Below, piece after piece: positions 1-11,360 of a stretch of DNA of 25,731 nt (within the stretch, counting starts at the first letter, position 1; each line of letters opens with the position of its first letter). Position numbers and translations under genes: made by a program. Source of the stretch: Ichthyophonus hoferi (lineage: Eukaryota > Opisthokonta > Ichthyosporea > Ichthyophonida > Ichthyophonidae); NCBI GenBank assembly GCA_002751075.1, contig NAOQ01000687.1, forward strand, positions 10,566 to 36,296, written 5' to 3'. The notes beneath the pieces were generated by a model that saw nothing but the letters and a program-made list of their open reading frames with translations, did not search any database and was not told the DNA's origin.

Positions 1-158
1 ATTGTATTGTATTGTATTGTATTGTATTGTATTGTATTGTATTATGTTATATTATATTGTATTTTATTATATTATGCTATATTTTATTATACTATACTAT
101 ACCTTATCACATTATATGACGCACCAACCCTTTCTTCCTCTTCCTCTCCCTCTCCTAG
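1..158 (+). repeat. ATTGT pentamer microsatellite and end of an intron
   Basis: About ten perfect ATTGT pentamers open the window and decay into ATTAT/ACTAT pentamers to about 110. A pyrimidine-rich tract (CTTTCTTCCTCTTCC...) then leads to the AG at 157-158, the acceptor of the first visible G3BP-like exon. The tract lies inside an intron whose donor is upstream of the window. Its long open frame is an artefact of the pentamer. Confidence 0.85.
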
Positions 159-3100
159 GTATATGGGTGTAGAGGATGTTATTGTACGGCCACCCATTAC
201 GTCACCCGGTATAGTCCAGTCTAGCCCCTCTATCACTACATCTGATACAGCATACACACAGCCACAGCATAGCAACCAACCAAATACACATGTACACGAA
301 TCCACCAATCCGATAATCTCTAACCCCGAAATTACTACGTCAGACTCTACACTGGTTGCAGCTAATGATAAAGCGCCAATGACTACCCCTATAGCTCCTA
401 AAGAACCAATAAGCGAGGTTTGTTCTGAACCTACCTCTACAAAGGTAGAGCAAGTGAATGATGAAGAGGAAGAGAAAAAGAATGAGAAACAGATGGGACA
501 AATAGGGGCAGAGGTGGGCAAGGGTGAGGTGGGTCTGTCGGTATATATATGTGTGTTTGTATGTATGTGTAGGTATGCGTATGTATGCGCAATGTTTATA
601 TTGCTATTCCTATTCCTATTCCTATTCCTATTCCTATTCCTATTATTATTCCTATTATTATCGCTATTATTATTATTAATTAATTAATTAATCCACCATT
701 AATCAAACACTAGGAGTCATTACCACCCGCATCTATGCCGCAACCTGAACCTGAATTGGCCCGTGACCCGATACCTGAAAAGGCAACCGAATCAACATCA
801 CTTACTACTGTAGATACACCTGTAAGCAAACCCCATACACAGTCTACCACACCTACTCCTACACCTACACAACCAGTTGATGTAGGTAAGGTAGAGGTTT
901 CCGTGGAAATTGAGACAATTCCTGTGGTAGATCGCGTGACACAGTCGCTATCTGTACCAATAGAAATCTCTGCGGTTAAGGATGCTAGTACTACTATGGG
1001 GAAAAAGGTAAGTCTATATGGGTGTCTTGATTGGATGGTAGGTTATAGTGTGATATGGTATGGTGCATTCTGTTATATTATATTCTATTATATCCCAATC
1101 AGAAACTTACGATAAAGTAAAATAAAAATAGAGAAGAGGGAAATAACGGAATTTAGTTGGGCTACAGTTTCTTTTTTAAATTTTAATCTTAGTAGAGCCA
1201 ATCAGATTATTTCGGTTACTAGGTAGTCTAGATATACGATATTTCACCCATCAAACCATATCCAACATTTAAATGACCTTAAATAATTGGTAGGCGTGCT
1301 ATAAAACCCTAACATCCATCATATATATAGTTTTTAAAATGGCAGTATTATTGGTTCTTAGAACGATATTAAAGTGAGACTAAAAGCCAATGCTAACAAT
1401 ATATATATATATATGCGTATCATATCCTATTGATATGTTAATGTTAAAATTTTGATTTGAAAAATTAAAATTAGTCATCCTATTATTATCATCTATATAA
1501 GATATTACATAGCCCAATCGTATACGTATCTAGGATTATTTTTTTTAATTTGGAAAAAAAAATCTTAACCAGATTTAAAATTATCCGATTCGGGTCGAGT
1601 CCAAATAAGTGACGTCAAAGGACCAACTAAACTAGCTTCTATTCTGACCCATACTTACTTACTATCTATCTAGTGTTAAAATTAAATGTAAAATTAAACC
1701 AACCTATTATTGTCACCTACATAAGATATTACACACCCAAGATATGTCTCTTAACTTGAAAAAAAAAACATATATGCTATAACAAAACTTAAAATTTAAA
1801 ACCATCTGATTCGATTCGGCCATTTAATTCGGATCGAGTTAAAGATGGATGAAGTCGAAATACCAGTGCCTAGTCTAGTATCTATTCTAACCCATACCTA
1901 CTTCCTATCTATCTCCCACCAACCCACCCTAGGAAAGTGAGCCAGTGTCATCAGCAGTAGGAGGTGGGCCTAAACCAATCGCAAGCGCGTGGGACACCAA
2001 ATCTAAGTCTTGGGCTGGTATCCTAGCAACGCCTGCACATACATCAACTACTACCACTCCCTCTCTTACTCCTTCTCACCCTCCCTCTACCACTGTACCT
2101 ATTGCTGCTCCAATGAAAAAGTCTCATCCTGCATCATCCACCGGCGCTCAACCAATCACCACTAAGCCTACTGACCCTAAGACCAATGGGGACATGGGGT
2201 ACCGTACCATATCAACCAATCATAGTGAGCGAGAGAGAGAGAAAGAAGGCAAAGATAGAGGAGAGGGACCAGTAACCAATCATATTGAGAAGAAGAATAA
2301 TGGGCTTCCCGGGCTAACTCATGATAAATCACGCCCTGAAAAGGGCGGTCCTGCATTGTTTTTAGATTGTTTACCAGTAGGCGTAACTGAGGACGAATTG
2401 GTAGCCATGATTAAAATTAAATTACCTACTAAGTATAATATTACTGGTAGCAGTGTGATTGAGAGAAAGCATTATACTAATGTAAGTAGGGGAGCGTGTA
2501 TGTATGTATGTATGTATGTATGTGTATATATATATGTATTTATGTGTGTGTGTATGTATGTATATATATTTATTGCTGTTTCTAATTCTTCTCTCTTAAT
2601 AATTCTTTATTTTTATAATATATATTAACAAGAAAATGATTAGATGATTATAAATACCAACAGGGCTCTATACCCTATATAGTTGGCATATTTCATTAGT
2701 TTGTATGTAATTTATAATTTCAAAATCCCTAATAGAGAAGGAGTTAATTTTGCATTTGCACTACACCAATTAACGTATACCTTTTAAAAGAAATTATATT
2801 TTATGATTTAATTCAATCAATACCTGTAATATATATATATATATATATATACGTAACAGCATATAGCCTGATTGTATAATCACATAGCTAATTATCGGTT
2901 CTCCCTCTATCTTTCCCTCTCTCTTCCCTTTTCTCTTTCCCTTTCTCTTTCCCTCTCTCTTCCCTTTTCTCTTCCCTTTTCTCTTTCCCTCTCTCTTCCC
3001 TTTTCTCTTTCCCTTTCTCTTTTCCTCTCCCTCCCCCTGTACAGTCCCGAGTGATCTATGGTTTTGTGGACTTTGAATCACAAGAAGCAGTTAACTGGTG

Positions 3101-3671
3101 CCTAAAGAACAAGCCTTATCATCTGAAGGGGGTAGAGCTCAATGTCTCTGATCGTAATGCCCACAGTAGGTCGTCCTCCTATAAGACTCAGGGTAACTAC
3201 GAGAGGGACGACTACAGTAGGAGAGGGGGAAGAGGGGGAGGTAAGGGTGGGGGAGTGGTTATATGTTTGTATATGTTTGTTCTATCCTGCCTTGGTGCTA
3301 TGAAATCTTTTCACCTGAACGCCAGTACTACGCAGAACTTCGTTTTCCTTCTGGACATGATCTAACTATATTAATGCATTATAATTTGATAGAATATTTA
3401 TCTCTAACTAACTTTATGCTGCCTCCAATAAGCTATACTATATTATACCATACCCTACCATACAACAGATACATACATTCATTATTCATCACGCCATTAA
3501 TTGGTTGTCTGTTGTATTTAATTAATTGGTTAATTAGCGATTTATGGAAGTCATAATTAATACCATTGGTGTTTGATGTTAGGACGGGGAGGCTATCAAA
3601 GACCTCAAGGCAACAGACAATTGGATAAGTCACAATTCAGCCAACCAAAACGGACGGGAGAGGATGCCTAA
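159..3671 (+). CDS. G3BP/Rasputin-like RNA-binding protein, 5'-partial, five exons
   Basis: Visible exons are 159-513 (528 is an alternative end), 714-1007, 1933-2481, 3045-3240 and 3583-3671; the last includes the TAA at 3669. All introns are GT-AG and the exons join in one frame to about 490 residues. In order they give a Pro/Ser/Thr-rich linker with an acidic patch (NDEEEEKK), a second P/T-rich linker, a KSWAGILAT segment resembling the SWASVTSKN motif of G3BP, an RRM with RNP2 ALFLDCL and RNP1 YGFVDFES split between exons 1933-2481 and 3045-3240, and an Arg/Gly-rich tail (SRRGGRGGG then GRGGYQRPQG). This order matches the central and C-terminal parts of G3BP1/Rasputin, which bind RNA and nucleate stress granules in the cytoplasm. 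The NTF2-like dimerisation domain expected upstream is outside the window, so G3BP identity rests on the linker motif, RRM and RGG tail. A generic RRM-RGG protein is the main alternative. Confidence 0.82.
601..684 (+). repeat. TTCCTA hexamer / ATT / TTAA microsatellite in intron
   Basis: Six or so copies of a six-base CTATTC unit grade into TAT triplets and then TTAA tetramers just before the acceptor at 712-713. The tract fills much of the short intron between the first two visible exons of the G3BP-like gene. Confidence 0.85.
1443..1932 (+). repeat. Diverged direct tandem duplication (about 235 bp x 2) in an intron
   Basis: Unit 1 (about 1443-1674) and unit 2 (about 1675-1932) share GTTAAAATT at the start, a CCTATTATT..TCA.CTA.ATAAGATATTACA block, a poly-A stretch, a CGATTCGG / GGATCGAGT block, and an ending of TCTATTCT.ACCCATAC.TACTT. 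Unit 2 ends in the real acceptor AG (1931-1932) of the exon at 1933. Unit 1 ends in CTATCTATCTAG (AG at 1672-1673), a second acceptor-like site. Confidence 0.8.
2829..2851. repeat. AT dinucleotide microsatellite
   Basis: An uninterrupted AT run in the intron before the RRM exon, about 60 bases upstream of the pyrimidine minisatellite. Confidence 0.9.
2910..3044 (+). repeat. 36-bp pure-pyrimidine minisatellite ending at a splice acceptor
   Basis: Positions 2910-3038 contain no purine on this strand (129 bases). Three near-identical 36-base units start at 2912, 2948 and 2984, followed by a degenerate part unit and the CCCTGTACAG acceptor (AG 3043-3044) of the RRM exon that starts at 3045. It acts as an outsize polypyrimidine tract. 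The complementary purine strand reads as a meaningless Lys/Gly/Arg open frame. Confidence 0.9.
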
Positions 3672-5134
3672 ACCAGTAGCAAAGTTGATAAATTAGATAT
3701 TTTATTTCATTGGGACATTGGTTGTTTAAATTTTATATTTAAGTATGCTTATGTATAGATAGATGGATACGTGTTTTCATTTGTTACTTTCATTTTGAAG
3801 GTCTGTATGTATTGTATTTTTGTTTTATATATTCTATTTGATTGGTTTAGCCCGCCCCATTTAACTTTTCTCCCATGTATACATCTTTAACGCAAAACTG
3901 TTTGTAGGTGTTAATGTTCTATTTATATATATTTGACCAATGAAATTGTTATACGTGGTACACCCATTGGATATATATTTTAAATAACAAGTCTGTCGTA
4001 ATACCAGTACCATGTTTATATGTAAATCAACCTACCCAACCCCCATATCCATATATAGTAATTCCTTAAGTAGGTTTCCTTTGAATGTTGGCTAACTAAG
4101 TGGTTGACATGCAATATACTTAATTAATTAATTATCTAGTTAGCTTTCTCATGTTGTTTATGAACTCTATCCTGTACCAAACAATGTACTAATTACAGTA
4201 TAGTAATAAACTGTATTGATTAAATAAGCAATTCTATGTGAGTGTTTGTTAATTAATTAATTAAGGTTACACGTATGGGTCTTTGATTGAGTGGAGGTAT
4301 ATTTAACCCTCTCGGTCATCTTCCTATTTCTAGTGGCTGAGACAGTTTATATTTACTTAATCTTTTTCTTATTTAGGCCATTATTTTCCGTGTACATGTA
4401 ATGATTAGATGGAATAAAATATCAGTGCTGTGCATTGCTATAGAATGAAGGTATTGATTTCTTCCCTGGAATCTTGATTGTATAACTAGTATTAATTAGC
4501 TCCATGTTATTGCCAGGGTAACGGCTCGAGATAAAGACAGGGTATATTACGTTTATTTTATATTTTAACGTTTAAACAACACGGTTGTAGTTAAGTTATA
4601 TTTTTATCGGTGATATATTATTTTATTAAAATTTCAGTATTATATATTGACCATTGATGTATCTAATTTGTTTTAAATATAAAATATGCATACGATTATT
4701 GGTTCCAGGTCAGTATGTAAAGGTTAAGTTCACATTATAACATATCTGTGATTTCTGGTCTATCAGAAATCTATCTTCTAAAAAATCTATGTATAGTATG
4801 TACTAAGTATCATTAATTAATTGTCTTCATTATTATTTGTTTTGTTTTGTTTTCTTGTGAATTTATATGCCCTGATCAAATATAGATATAGGTTGTTGTC
4901 CTATATTGGTCGCCTAACACTGAGATAGATGGATATAAATTATGTATTATGTGTATACTAGACTATATATATTAAATATGTTATATGTATACTATATATG
5001 TTATATTCCATATGTATTATTTTTGTGTAAGATAATTGCTAACACAAAATAAACTATCAATAAAAACAATATTCCATGGGGCTATGCCATGTTATTGTTT
5101 TAATATCATATGATCACTGTGTATTTACATTTTA
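3672..5134. other. 3' flank of the G3BP-like gene; no further gene seen
   Basis: This is AT-rich DNA after the TAA at 3669. AATAAA hexamers occur at 4205-4210 and 5048-5053, with CAATAAAAA close behind at 5058. Any of these could serve as the poly(A) signal, and the sequence does not decide between them. No conserved open frame, RNA gene or repeat family was recognised here. Confidence 0.5.
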
Positions 5135-5595
5135 AGCACATACTATATTATACTATACTATACCTTACTATATTATTACCATCCTCTACTATACCATACT
5201 ATATTATATCATGCCTTACTCTACATGACTATACCCTACTATACCATACTATACCTTACTATTTCCTACTATATCTTATACCATCCTATACCCTACTATT
5301 TCTTACTATACTTTACTATCTTACTATATCTTACTATACATTACTATACATTACTATACCATACTGTATTATGCTATACCTTATTATACCATAATATACC
5401 ACATTATACCTTACTATACCTTACTATACTTTACTATATCATACCATATCAAACTATTTCATATTCTACCTTAATATTATACTATTATACCTTACTATAA
5501 CGTATCATAATTTACCATATCATGCTATACCCTATTATATCCTACTCTACCTTACTATACCTTAATATTCCTTACTATATAATACTACCATAACT
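5135..5595 (+). repeat. G-poor TACTA/TATACC pentamer tract
   Basis: About 460 bases of imperfect five-base units (TACTA, TATAC, CATAC, CTTAC) with only a handful of G on this strand. The five-base step keeps several frames open and produces Tyr/Leu/Ile/Pro-rich pseudo-proteins. It is a degenerate microsatellite, not a gene. Confidence 0.88.
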
Positions 5596-5695
5596 ACACC
5601 ATAGTTTCAGGTTTTTTTACTGGAGTAAGTATAGCTCAAGAATTATGGTTCACATCTACAATGTAGAAGTAATCACTTATTAACTACCTATTGTA

Positions 5696-5742
5696 ATTTG
5701 ATTGGTTCAGCCTAAATGATTAATTTTTTAATCCAATCAAAT
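5696..5742. repeat. Short inverted repeat with CCAAT / ATTGG arms
   Basis: ATTTGATTGG at 5696-5705 is the exact reverse complement of CCAATCAAAT at 5733-5742, with a 27-base spacer. It lies just upstream of the first dispersed-repeat copy. It could be a hairpin or the decayed end of a mobile element. No function is shown. Confidence 0.6.
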
Positions 5743-5812
5743 CTGAATTTTTCCCCATAGTACCCTTATAGATAGTGTAAAAGCGGTAGAATATAAATCC
5801 TGCTTTATATGA

Positions 5813-6140
5813 AGCCATTACCCTGATAGTGTAACCCAAAGTGGCAAATTATAGTGTAAAAGAAAACTAGAAGTCCTGTCTCAAACACACAGTGGCTAAT
5901 TCATATTTTTCTTAAGACTTATGATGCAATGAGACTGAATTGGGATTCAATTGTATATCTAATATAATATAGTATATAGGAATTAATCTCAATTTCAGTC
6001 ATTACTACATAGATTTGATTGATAATCTCTACTATCTGATTAATAGCAAATAATAAATAATTAGATGCTATATCCTAATATAAATAAATAAATTAATAAA
6101 GAATCATTACAACATATTATACATGTTCCAACATATATAG
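5813..6140 (+). repeat. Dispersed repeat family, copy 1
   Basis: It shares long diverged blocks with copies near 10938 and 11983: CCATTACCCTGA, TATAGTGTAA, CACACAGTGGCTAATT, ATGATGCAATGAGACTGAATT, GTATATCTAATATAATATAGTATA and TCA.TACTACATAG.TTGA. An A-rich AATAAATAA stretch and ATGTTCCAAC near 6124 follow, as in copy 3. No reading frame, tRNA-like A/B boxes or clear target-site duplications were recognised, so the class (MITE, SINE or other) is undecided. Confidence 0.75.
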
Positions 6141-6428
6141 CATTATTTTAGTTAAAAAAATACAGGCAATGAATTATAAAAAACTTATTATACTAGATAA
6201 TAATTTCGCGATACTGTATTATCTATCTCTCGTCTCTCCATTATCAATACAAATCATTTCCAGTATATATATAAATTCTCATTTTACTTTTATTTTTATT
6301 TTTATTTTATTATGGACATCATGATTTTAAACTTAACCTTTTTATTAAAGATCTTAATTCGTTTAGTAAGCTACATTACCAAACAAGATTCAAAATATAA
6401 TATGCAATTGTATTCTTGTATAAAAGAG

Positions 6429-6499
6429 TGCATCAGCCGGGAATCGAACCCGGGTCTCCCGCGTGGCAGGCGAGAATTATACCACTAAACCACTGATGC
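6429..6499 (-). tRNA. tRNA-Gly (anticodon GCC)
   Basis: The reverse complement of 6429-6499 is a 71-base tRNA. The acceptor stem GCATCAG pairs fully with CTGATGC, followed by discriminator A. The D arm contains GGTTTAGTGG, which fits the A box, and the T arm GGGTTCGATTCCC fits the B box. The anticodon loop CTGCCAC carries GCC (plus-strand GGC at 6465-6467). It is close to animal and fungal tRNA-Gly(GCC). Downstream on the minus strand a T run (6425-6422) is a plausible RNA polymerase III terminator. There is no intron. Confidence 0.97.
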
Positions 6500-8049
6500 T
6501 TGATACGTGATATACATGAGTTTCATTACCTGAAGTTCACACATATTTGGCAAGGTTTTTTATATTGAAAATATCGTATCTATTACTTGATAATAGTAAA
6601 TGAATATGGCTGTTTGCATAATTACCTATACTATAATAGAATGAATATTTCTTTATAACAATTTTATTACCTCTCACAAACTCAGCATTTTTATATTATA
6701 TGGAACCATTTTGAAAATAGTACGCAATCTGTACATATACATATATTTATATAGTATTATATTTTTCTAACCGTAAATGCTCAACCACAAACATTTTAAA
6801 AGAAAATATTTTAATGCATAGAATACATAGTTTTTACATGAAAAATCATAGCTTTTTATTAAGACGGATAAAAAAATATTATGTAGTACCTATATCCATA
6901 CAAATATGCTTACTTGATTATTTTTACAGTTACCGTCCTATTATCTTTATTATTATATAATTAAACATATCTGAGAATTAAATGTATTTTATTGGAGACC
7001 AACGTACTTGAAATACATGTTTGTTGCTATAAACAACTGTTTTATTACACTCTAGTGCAATACCATCACTAGATAGACAAACTGAAATAAAATGGCATTT
7101 TGGGTTCAAATAGCATATTGACAAAAATAATTATTATATATTTTATTTTAATACTAGCTAAATTTATATGTACTAAATATTTTATTTAAAAAACAACGTC
7201 TATGAGTAGTCAACCTTATAACATCTTAATAGGTAGATACAAATCTAGTTATTTTATTTTTTGCATTTAGTTTAGCTTTGATGAATGGCCTAGAACATTT
7301 TAAAACAAAAAAAAATTGTTACTTGATTGAAATGGTTTTTTGAATTAAAAATATTTTATATTTTTTAATAATAATAATAAAGTATTAAAAGCATTAGTAG
7401 AAAAATTTAATTGCAGCCTGTGTAGTAATTACCTCACCCATGTTTAGGGTGGCAGGGGATTATTGCAAGCAGAGAATTTTATTATAAAAACTATAGGACC
7501 TCTATTCCGTATCACCATACAGAATCAAGAGTCCTCTATCTGCTCAGACAAAAAAAAAAATTGGTTTGAAATATTCTTGACTGTCCTGGTACACACCACA
7601 AGCCATAATATGAATCTGTTACAAAATTCTTCAACTCTGAATGAAAACATAGTTTGGCCAAAGTTCTGGTAACTAGTGGATCATGAAATGACTGGTTTGA
7701 TATTAATTGATTAAATAACATTCTTAAAGCAAATGAAATAATTTTTCAATACCCCAATGTGATCATTTGTGCTAATAAGGTAATTGGTTAAATAAAAGGC
7801 CATTCAAATAAGGACATAATGCTTTACATCATCAGAATAAGATCAAATAATTCTAGTGAGCCTCATTGATCTTCTGTAAATTGTATTAGCCAATATGATT
7901 ATTTATTGACATTAATAAATACTGCCACATTGACATTCACGTTAAAACAAAAGTTGGAAAAATATAAAAGGAAATAAAACAACCAATAATAAACACAGTT
8001 CTAAACTTTAAGCACAATTTACAAACATACAAAAACTTTGAACAGGGTT
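6500..8049. other. AT-rich spacer without recognised gene
   Basis: No conserved protein or RNA was recognised. Small open frames near 7463-7721 lack family features. The stretch from about 7415 leads into the retroelement fossil and could include its decayed 5' non-coding part, but no matching terminal repeat was found on the far side. Confidence 0.4.
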
Positions 8050-9850
8050 AACGGGCTTTAAACATGACCACTGCTAAGCACTGCCAGTAAAATCATGGCA
8101 ACTACTCAACAGTCAGACAACACAGCTATAAAAATGGACCCTACACCGGAGACTACTAATCCTTGTAAATGAGCCTCCCTGTAGACCCCTTCCTATAAAG
8201 TACTCAGAACTTTTTTTTTTTGCAGGAAGCCAATGTCATAAACGCATGGCAACAACAACAACTTGATTTTTTGACTAAGCAACTCAGTCAAGCATTTGAA
8301 AAAGAAAAAAATATATCTACCTTTTGGTGCACTAAACAAAAGAAGATAAATCACCTCCACAAACAGACATTCAAAACCATGCACAACCAAATACTTCTAT
8401 AATACAAGAAAGTAAACAGTAAACACCCAGTTAGTTACTACTAAGCATAATCTTCAACTGGAATATGATGAGAGGGAAGTAGTACTGCCAACAACAATTT
8501 TAGGCACAGAGTATGCAACAACACAAGTGGCTACTCTAGCTTCTGAATAGGTAGCCCAAAAAATGCAACCCTAGCTACTGAGCATGCAAAACAACCAGCA
8601 GCCATTTTAACTGCCGAGTGTACAGCACAACAAGAGGCAACATAAACTGCTAAATGGGCAGCACATCAGCAGCAACTCGTGGCCCCACACACAGGTGGAC
8701 CAGGGCCCTACAGATCCAGCCACAATGAGCTTAATATGAAACTTATAAGCATTACCTGGTCTCAAGATCTTTCAACACAGCACACGTTTGACATTTACCT
8801 ATTTAATATATATACTTGAGACCTAGCCCTACATACTCAACTAGAGTGATGTGGAAAATGTTACATGCTTGCATGGTACTTCCAAAGAAAGAAAAACGTC
8901 ACATTTGAAGGCTACTGCATTCCCAATGATGAGCATCTTGCTAGCCATACCTCAATGCTTCTGTGGACCAGACTGCACATGAATATGCTGGCCTTGCAGA
9001 TTTAGATGACTAAGAATTTTCCTATGATAAAATTATTCTCCTCAGTCAAAATTATAAAAACACTACAGCTACTTTAGTTGAAAATAACTACGGTAAGCTA
9101 CTTAATTTCAGATGAGCCAGCTATGAATTAGGCTCATAAGCAATTATTAGGTACAGAATCTTGTGTACCAAAATGCACAGTTCTATCCATGCCATGACAC
9201 CACAGGCAATTACTGCCAATGCCATGAAAATGCTTTGTATCAACACACATTATTATGGTTAAATTACAGACATTAGATCCCACCAAAGTACTTATCCTGA
9301 ATAACATGCATTTATCATGAAAGGAAAAAAATTGGAGCACAGCTAGGCATCCACAGGAAGACAACAATCAATAATTTCTTTGAAATCACGGACTATGGCA
9401 AGAGGAACAACAGCAAGGACAAGAAGAAGTATACGGGTGGCAAAGGTAACAAAATAAAGCCAAAAATGGTGTTAACATATGACTATCATTCAGATATTCC
9501 AATTTAGCATAATGCTGTGAACTCTACCCTCAATCCAAAGGGTCACAACCGCTGGAAATTCTTTGTTGACATGAAAATAGAGAAGGCCGCACTGGCTCCC
9601 AAATCAGGTAAGAAGATCAATCTGACTAATACCACAAGGAGGCTATTGTTAACGTAGCCCAAATACATACATACCTAGTTTTACAGGAAACACTGAGAAA
9701 AACTAAATTTATGGTTAATTCAGCTGTCTCTATGCACATTTGCTCAAAGTCATGGGCGTTTTCCAAAACTGAAACAGTGGACATATCAATTACAATGGCA
9801 GATGGCACCTCAATACCTCAATATAAGCTCATCTGAAATGGAAAATTGCA
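8050..9850 (+). mobile_element. Copia-like LTR-retroelement fossil (gag and protease remnants), broken
   Basis: This stretch is less AT-biased than its surroundings and reads as decayed coding sequence on the plus strand. It has a Gln/Ala/Thr-rich gag-like part with 12-residue repeats (8507-8675), a basic stretch near 9410-9450 followed by a zinc-knuckle-like region near 9480-9570, and near 9700-9800 a fragment resembling the Copia-type protease (an NSAVSMHIC-like active-site region followed by TMADGTSIP). Integrase, reverse transcriptase and RNase H were not seen, and no convincing LTR pair was found. The remnant is heavily broken, with many disruptions spread along its length, so it looks old. 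Copia is the best fit by the spacing of the protease motifs; another LTR family is possible. Confidence 0.5.
8507..8675 (+). repeat. 36-base tandem repeat within the retroelement fossil
   Basis: Four to five diverged 36-base units are aligned on GAGTATGCA, GAGCATGCA and GAGTGTACA. They encode a 12-residue Glu/Ala/Gln-rich period in the gag-like part and would be predicted to be helical. The repeat is a coding tandem array inside the fossil, not an independent satellite. Confidence 0.6.
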
Positions 9851-10937
9851 TTGCGTTCACATATAGGCCTAGAGATAATGCTGAACAAAATATTTTCCAA
9901 TAAAAACGCACCAGTAGGACTATTTTCCTTAGTGGCCTTGAATGACAAAATCTATCACCATCATTTTTAAAATTTTGAATTTTGTATATGGAATACTTCT
10001 TAATCCAGTATTAATCAATTAGATAACTACAACTAGTTGCTTTGCCTATGTTATATGTGTAGCTATATTTTACAGAAATGTTTATATTATCCTAGAATAA
10101 ATACTCCCCTTGACAATACTTTTAGCACTTATATTAAAAAAACATATTTAAATTTTTTATATCTAACTATATGCATACATATATGTANNNNNNNNNNNNN
10201 NNNNNNNNNNNNTGTATATATATATATATATATATATATTAGACAAAAAAATACTACTGGTATACCGTAAAAATGTTTAGACAAGCAATGTATCATATAC
10301 AAACATATATCGTATTCGGAGTATATTTAGTAGTATACCTACAGAAGAATTCTAAGTGGATGGGGATATAAATATTTTTTCTTTATACGCATGTAAACAT
10401 ATATACATATATATTAAAGTGCTCTTGTAATATATTATGCAGTAATAAATCAGTAACATTTAATGCAAAAATAAGAAAGAAAAAGGTTCCTTCAAACAAT
10501 TGCACACCGAGTAGTAAATAGATCAGTTTATTTAATGGTTAAGTTAATTGTTGAATATGATGCCATCTAGAGTTATTCAATATATATATACCCTAAAGAT
10601 TACATTAAGAATAGCATTTTTTTATGTGCATTTTTCTATGTTTTTATTTATAAATATATAAGTATGTGTTTATTTATTTTTTTTAAAAAATATATACTCA
10701 TTATTATTATTATTATTATGTGATAAGTTATAAAGTTAAGGGCGAAATAATTTCATATTACACCATCAAAACCATTAACTGAAAAAAACAATCACCAATT
10801 TACACCATTCTTAAAGAATGTTACAGATTTATAATTAATACATTGGAATATAGAATTGAACACTGTTCAAATTTGGTCTAAAAAAGCGCAACCTATAATA
10901 AAAATATTACTGCAAAAGATGAAAGCCTTAAATGTTG
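9851..10937. other. AT-rich spacer with microsatellites; no gene seen
   Basis: It holds the sequence gap, AT runs near 10213-10240 and 10620-10690, and an ATT triplet run near 10700-10719. No gene, RNA or known repeat was recognised. Confidence 0.5.
10188..10212. other. Assembly gap (25 N) next to an AT microsatellite
   Basis: Twenty-five N are flanked by ATATATGTA on the left and TGTATATATATATATA on the right. The gap is probably a collapsed or unresolved AT repeat, so its true length is unknown. Confidence 0.98.
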
Positions 10938-11360
10938 CTAAAACTCTGAAATATGGGGTAAATATACCTTATCTTTAGATTAAGCCGTTACCTTGAAAAT
11001 GACGCATACCAAGTGGCAGACTATAGTGTAAACAATATTAAAAGCCGTATGTCAACCACACCGTGGTTAATTTATACCATTCTAAACACATGATGCGGTG
11101 AGACTGAATTCGTATTAAACTGTATACCTAATTTAATATGGTATACAGGTATTAATTTCAATCTGAATCATTATCATTATTACGTAGGTTTAATCGATAA
11201 TCTCTTCTATTTAATTAATTGCAGATAATTAACAAATAGAATATTTCATATTTTAAAATAAATGTTAAAACAAGAATATTTAATTAATTTGAGCGGTTTT
11301 TTAAATAGTTATAATCATTTGATCTTATTAACAATTACTAATACATACGTGGTCTGGAAA
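10938..11360 (+). repeat. Dispersed repeat family, copy 2
   Basis: It aligns with copy 3 from a GCTAAAACTCTGAAATATGGGGTAAA-like start, through GTGGCAGACTATAGTGTAAA, GATGCGGTGAGACTGAATT and ATGGTATACAGGTATTAAT. It extends through an ATTTAATTAATTTGAGC-like block to ACAATTACTAATACATACG. It lacks an internal piece present in copy 3 (roughly the equivalent of 12330-12530). Confidence 0.75.

Noticed and set aside
2794-3081. Minus-strand Lys/Gly/Arg repeat protein
   Set aside because: It is the complement of the pyrimidine minisatellite and runs antisense across a well-supported intron and exon.
5110-5500. Tyr/Leu/Pro-rich open frames
   Set aside because: They are translations of the G-poor pentamer tract and shift frames with the repeat.
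7463-7721. Small open frames on both strands
   Set aside because: They are short and unconserved in appearance, with no start context or neighbouring exon support.
5813-11360. Dispersed repeat copies 1 and 2 as the LTR pair of the retroelement fossil
   Set aside because: A third copy exists outside, an intact tRNA-Gly gene lies between copy 1 and the fossil, and the copies are too diverged and variable in extent to be one LTR pair.
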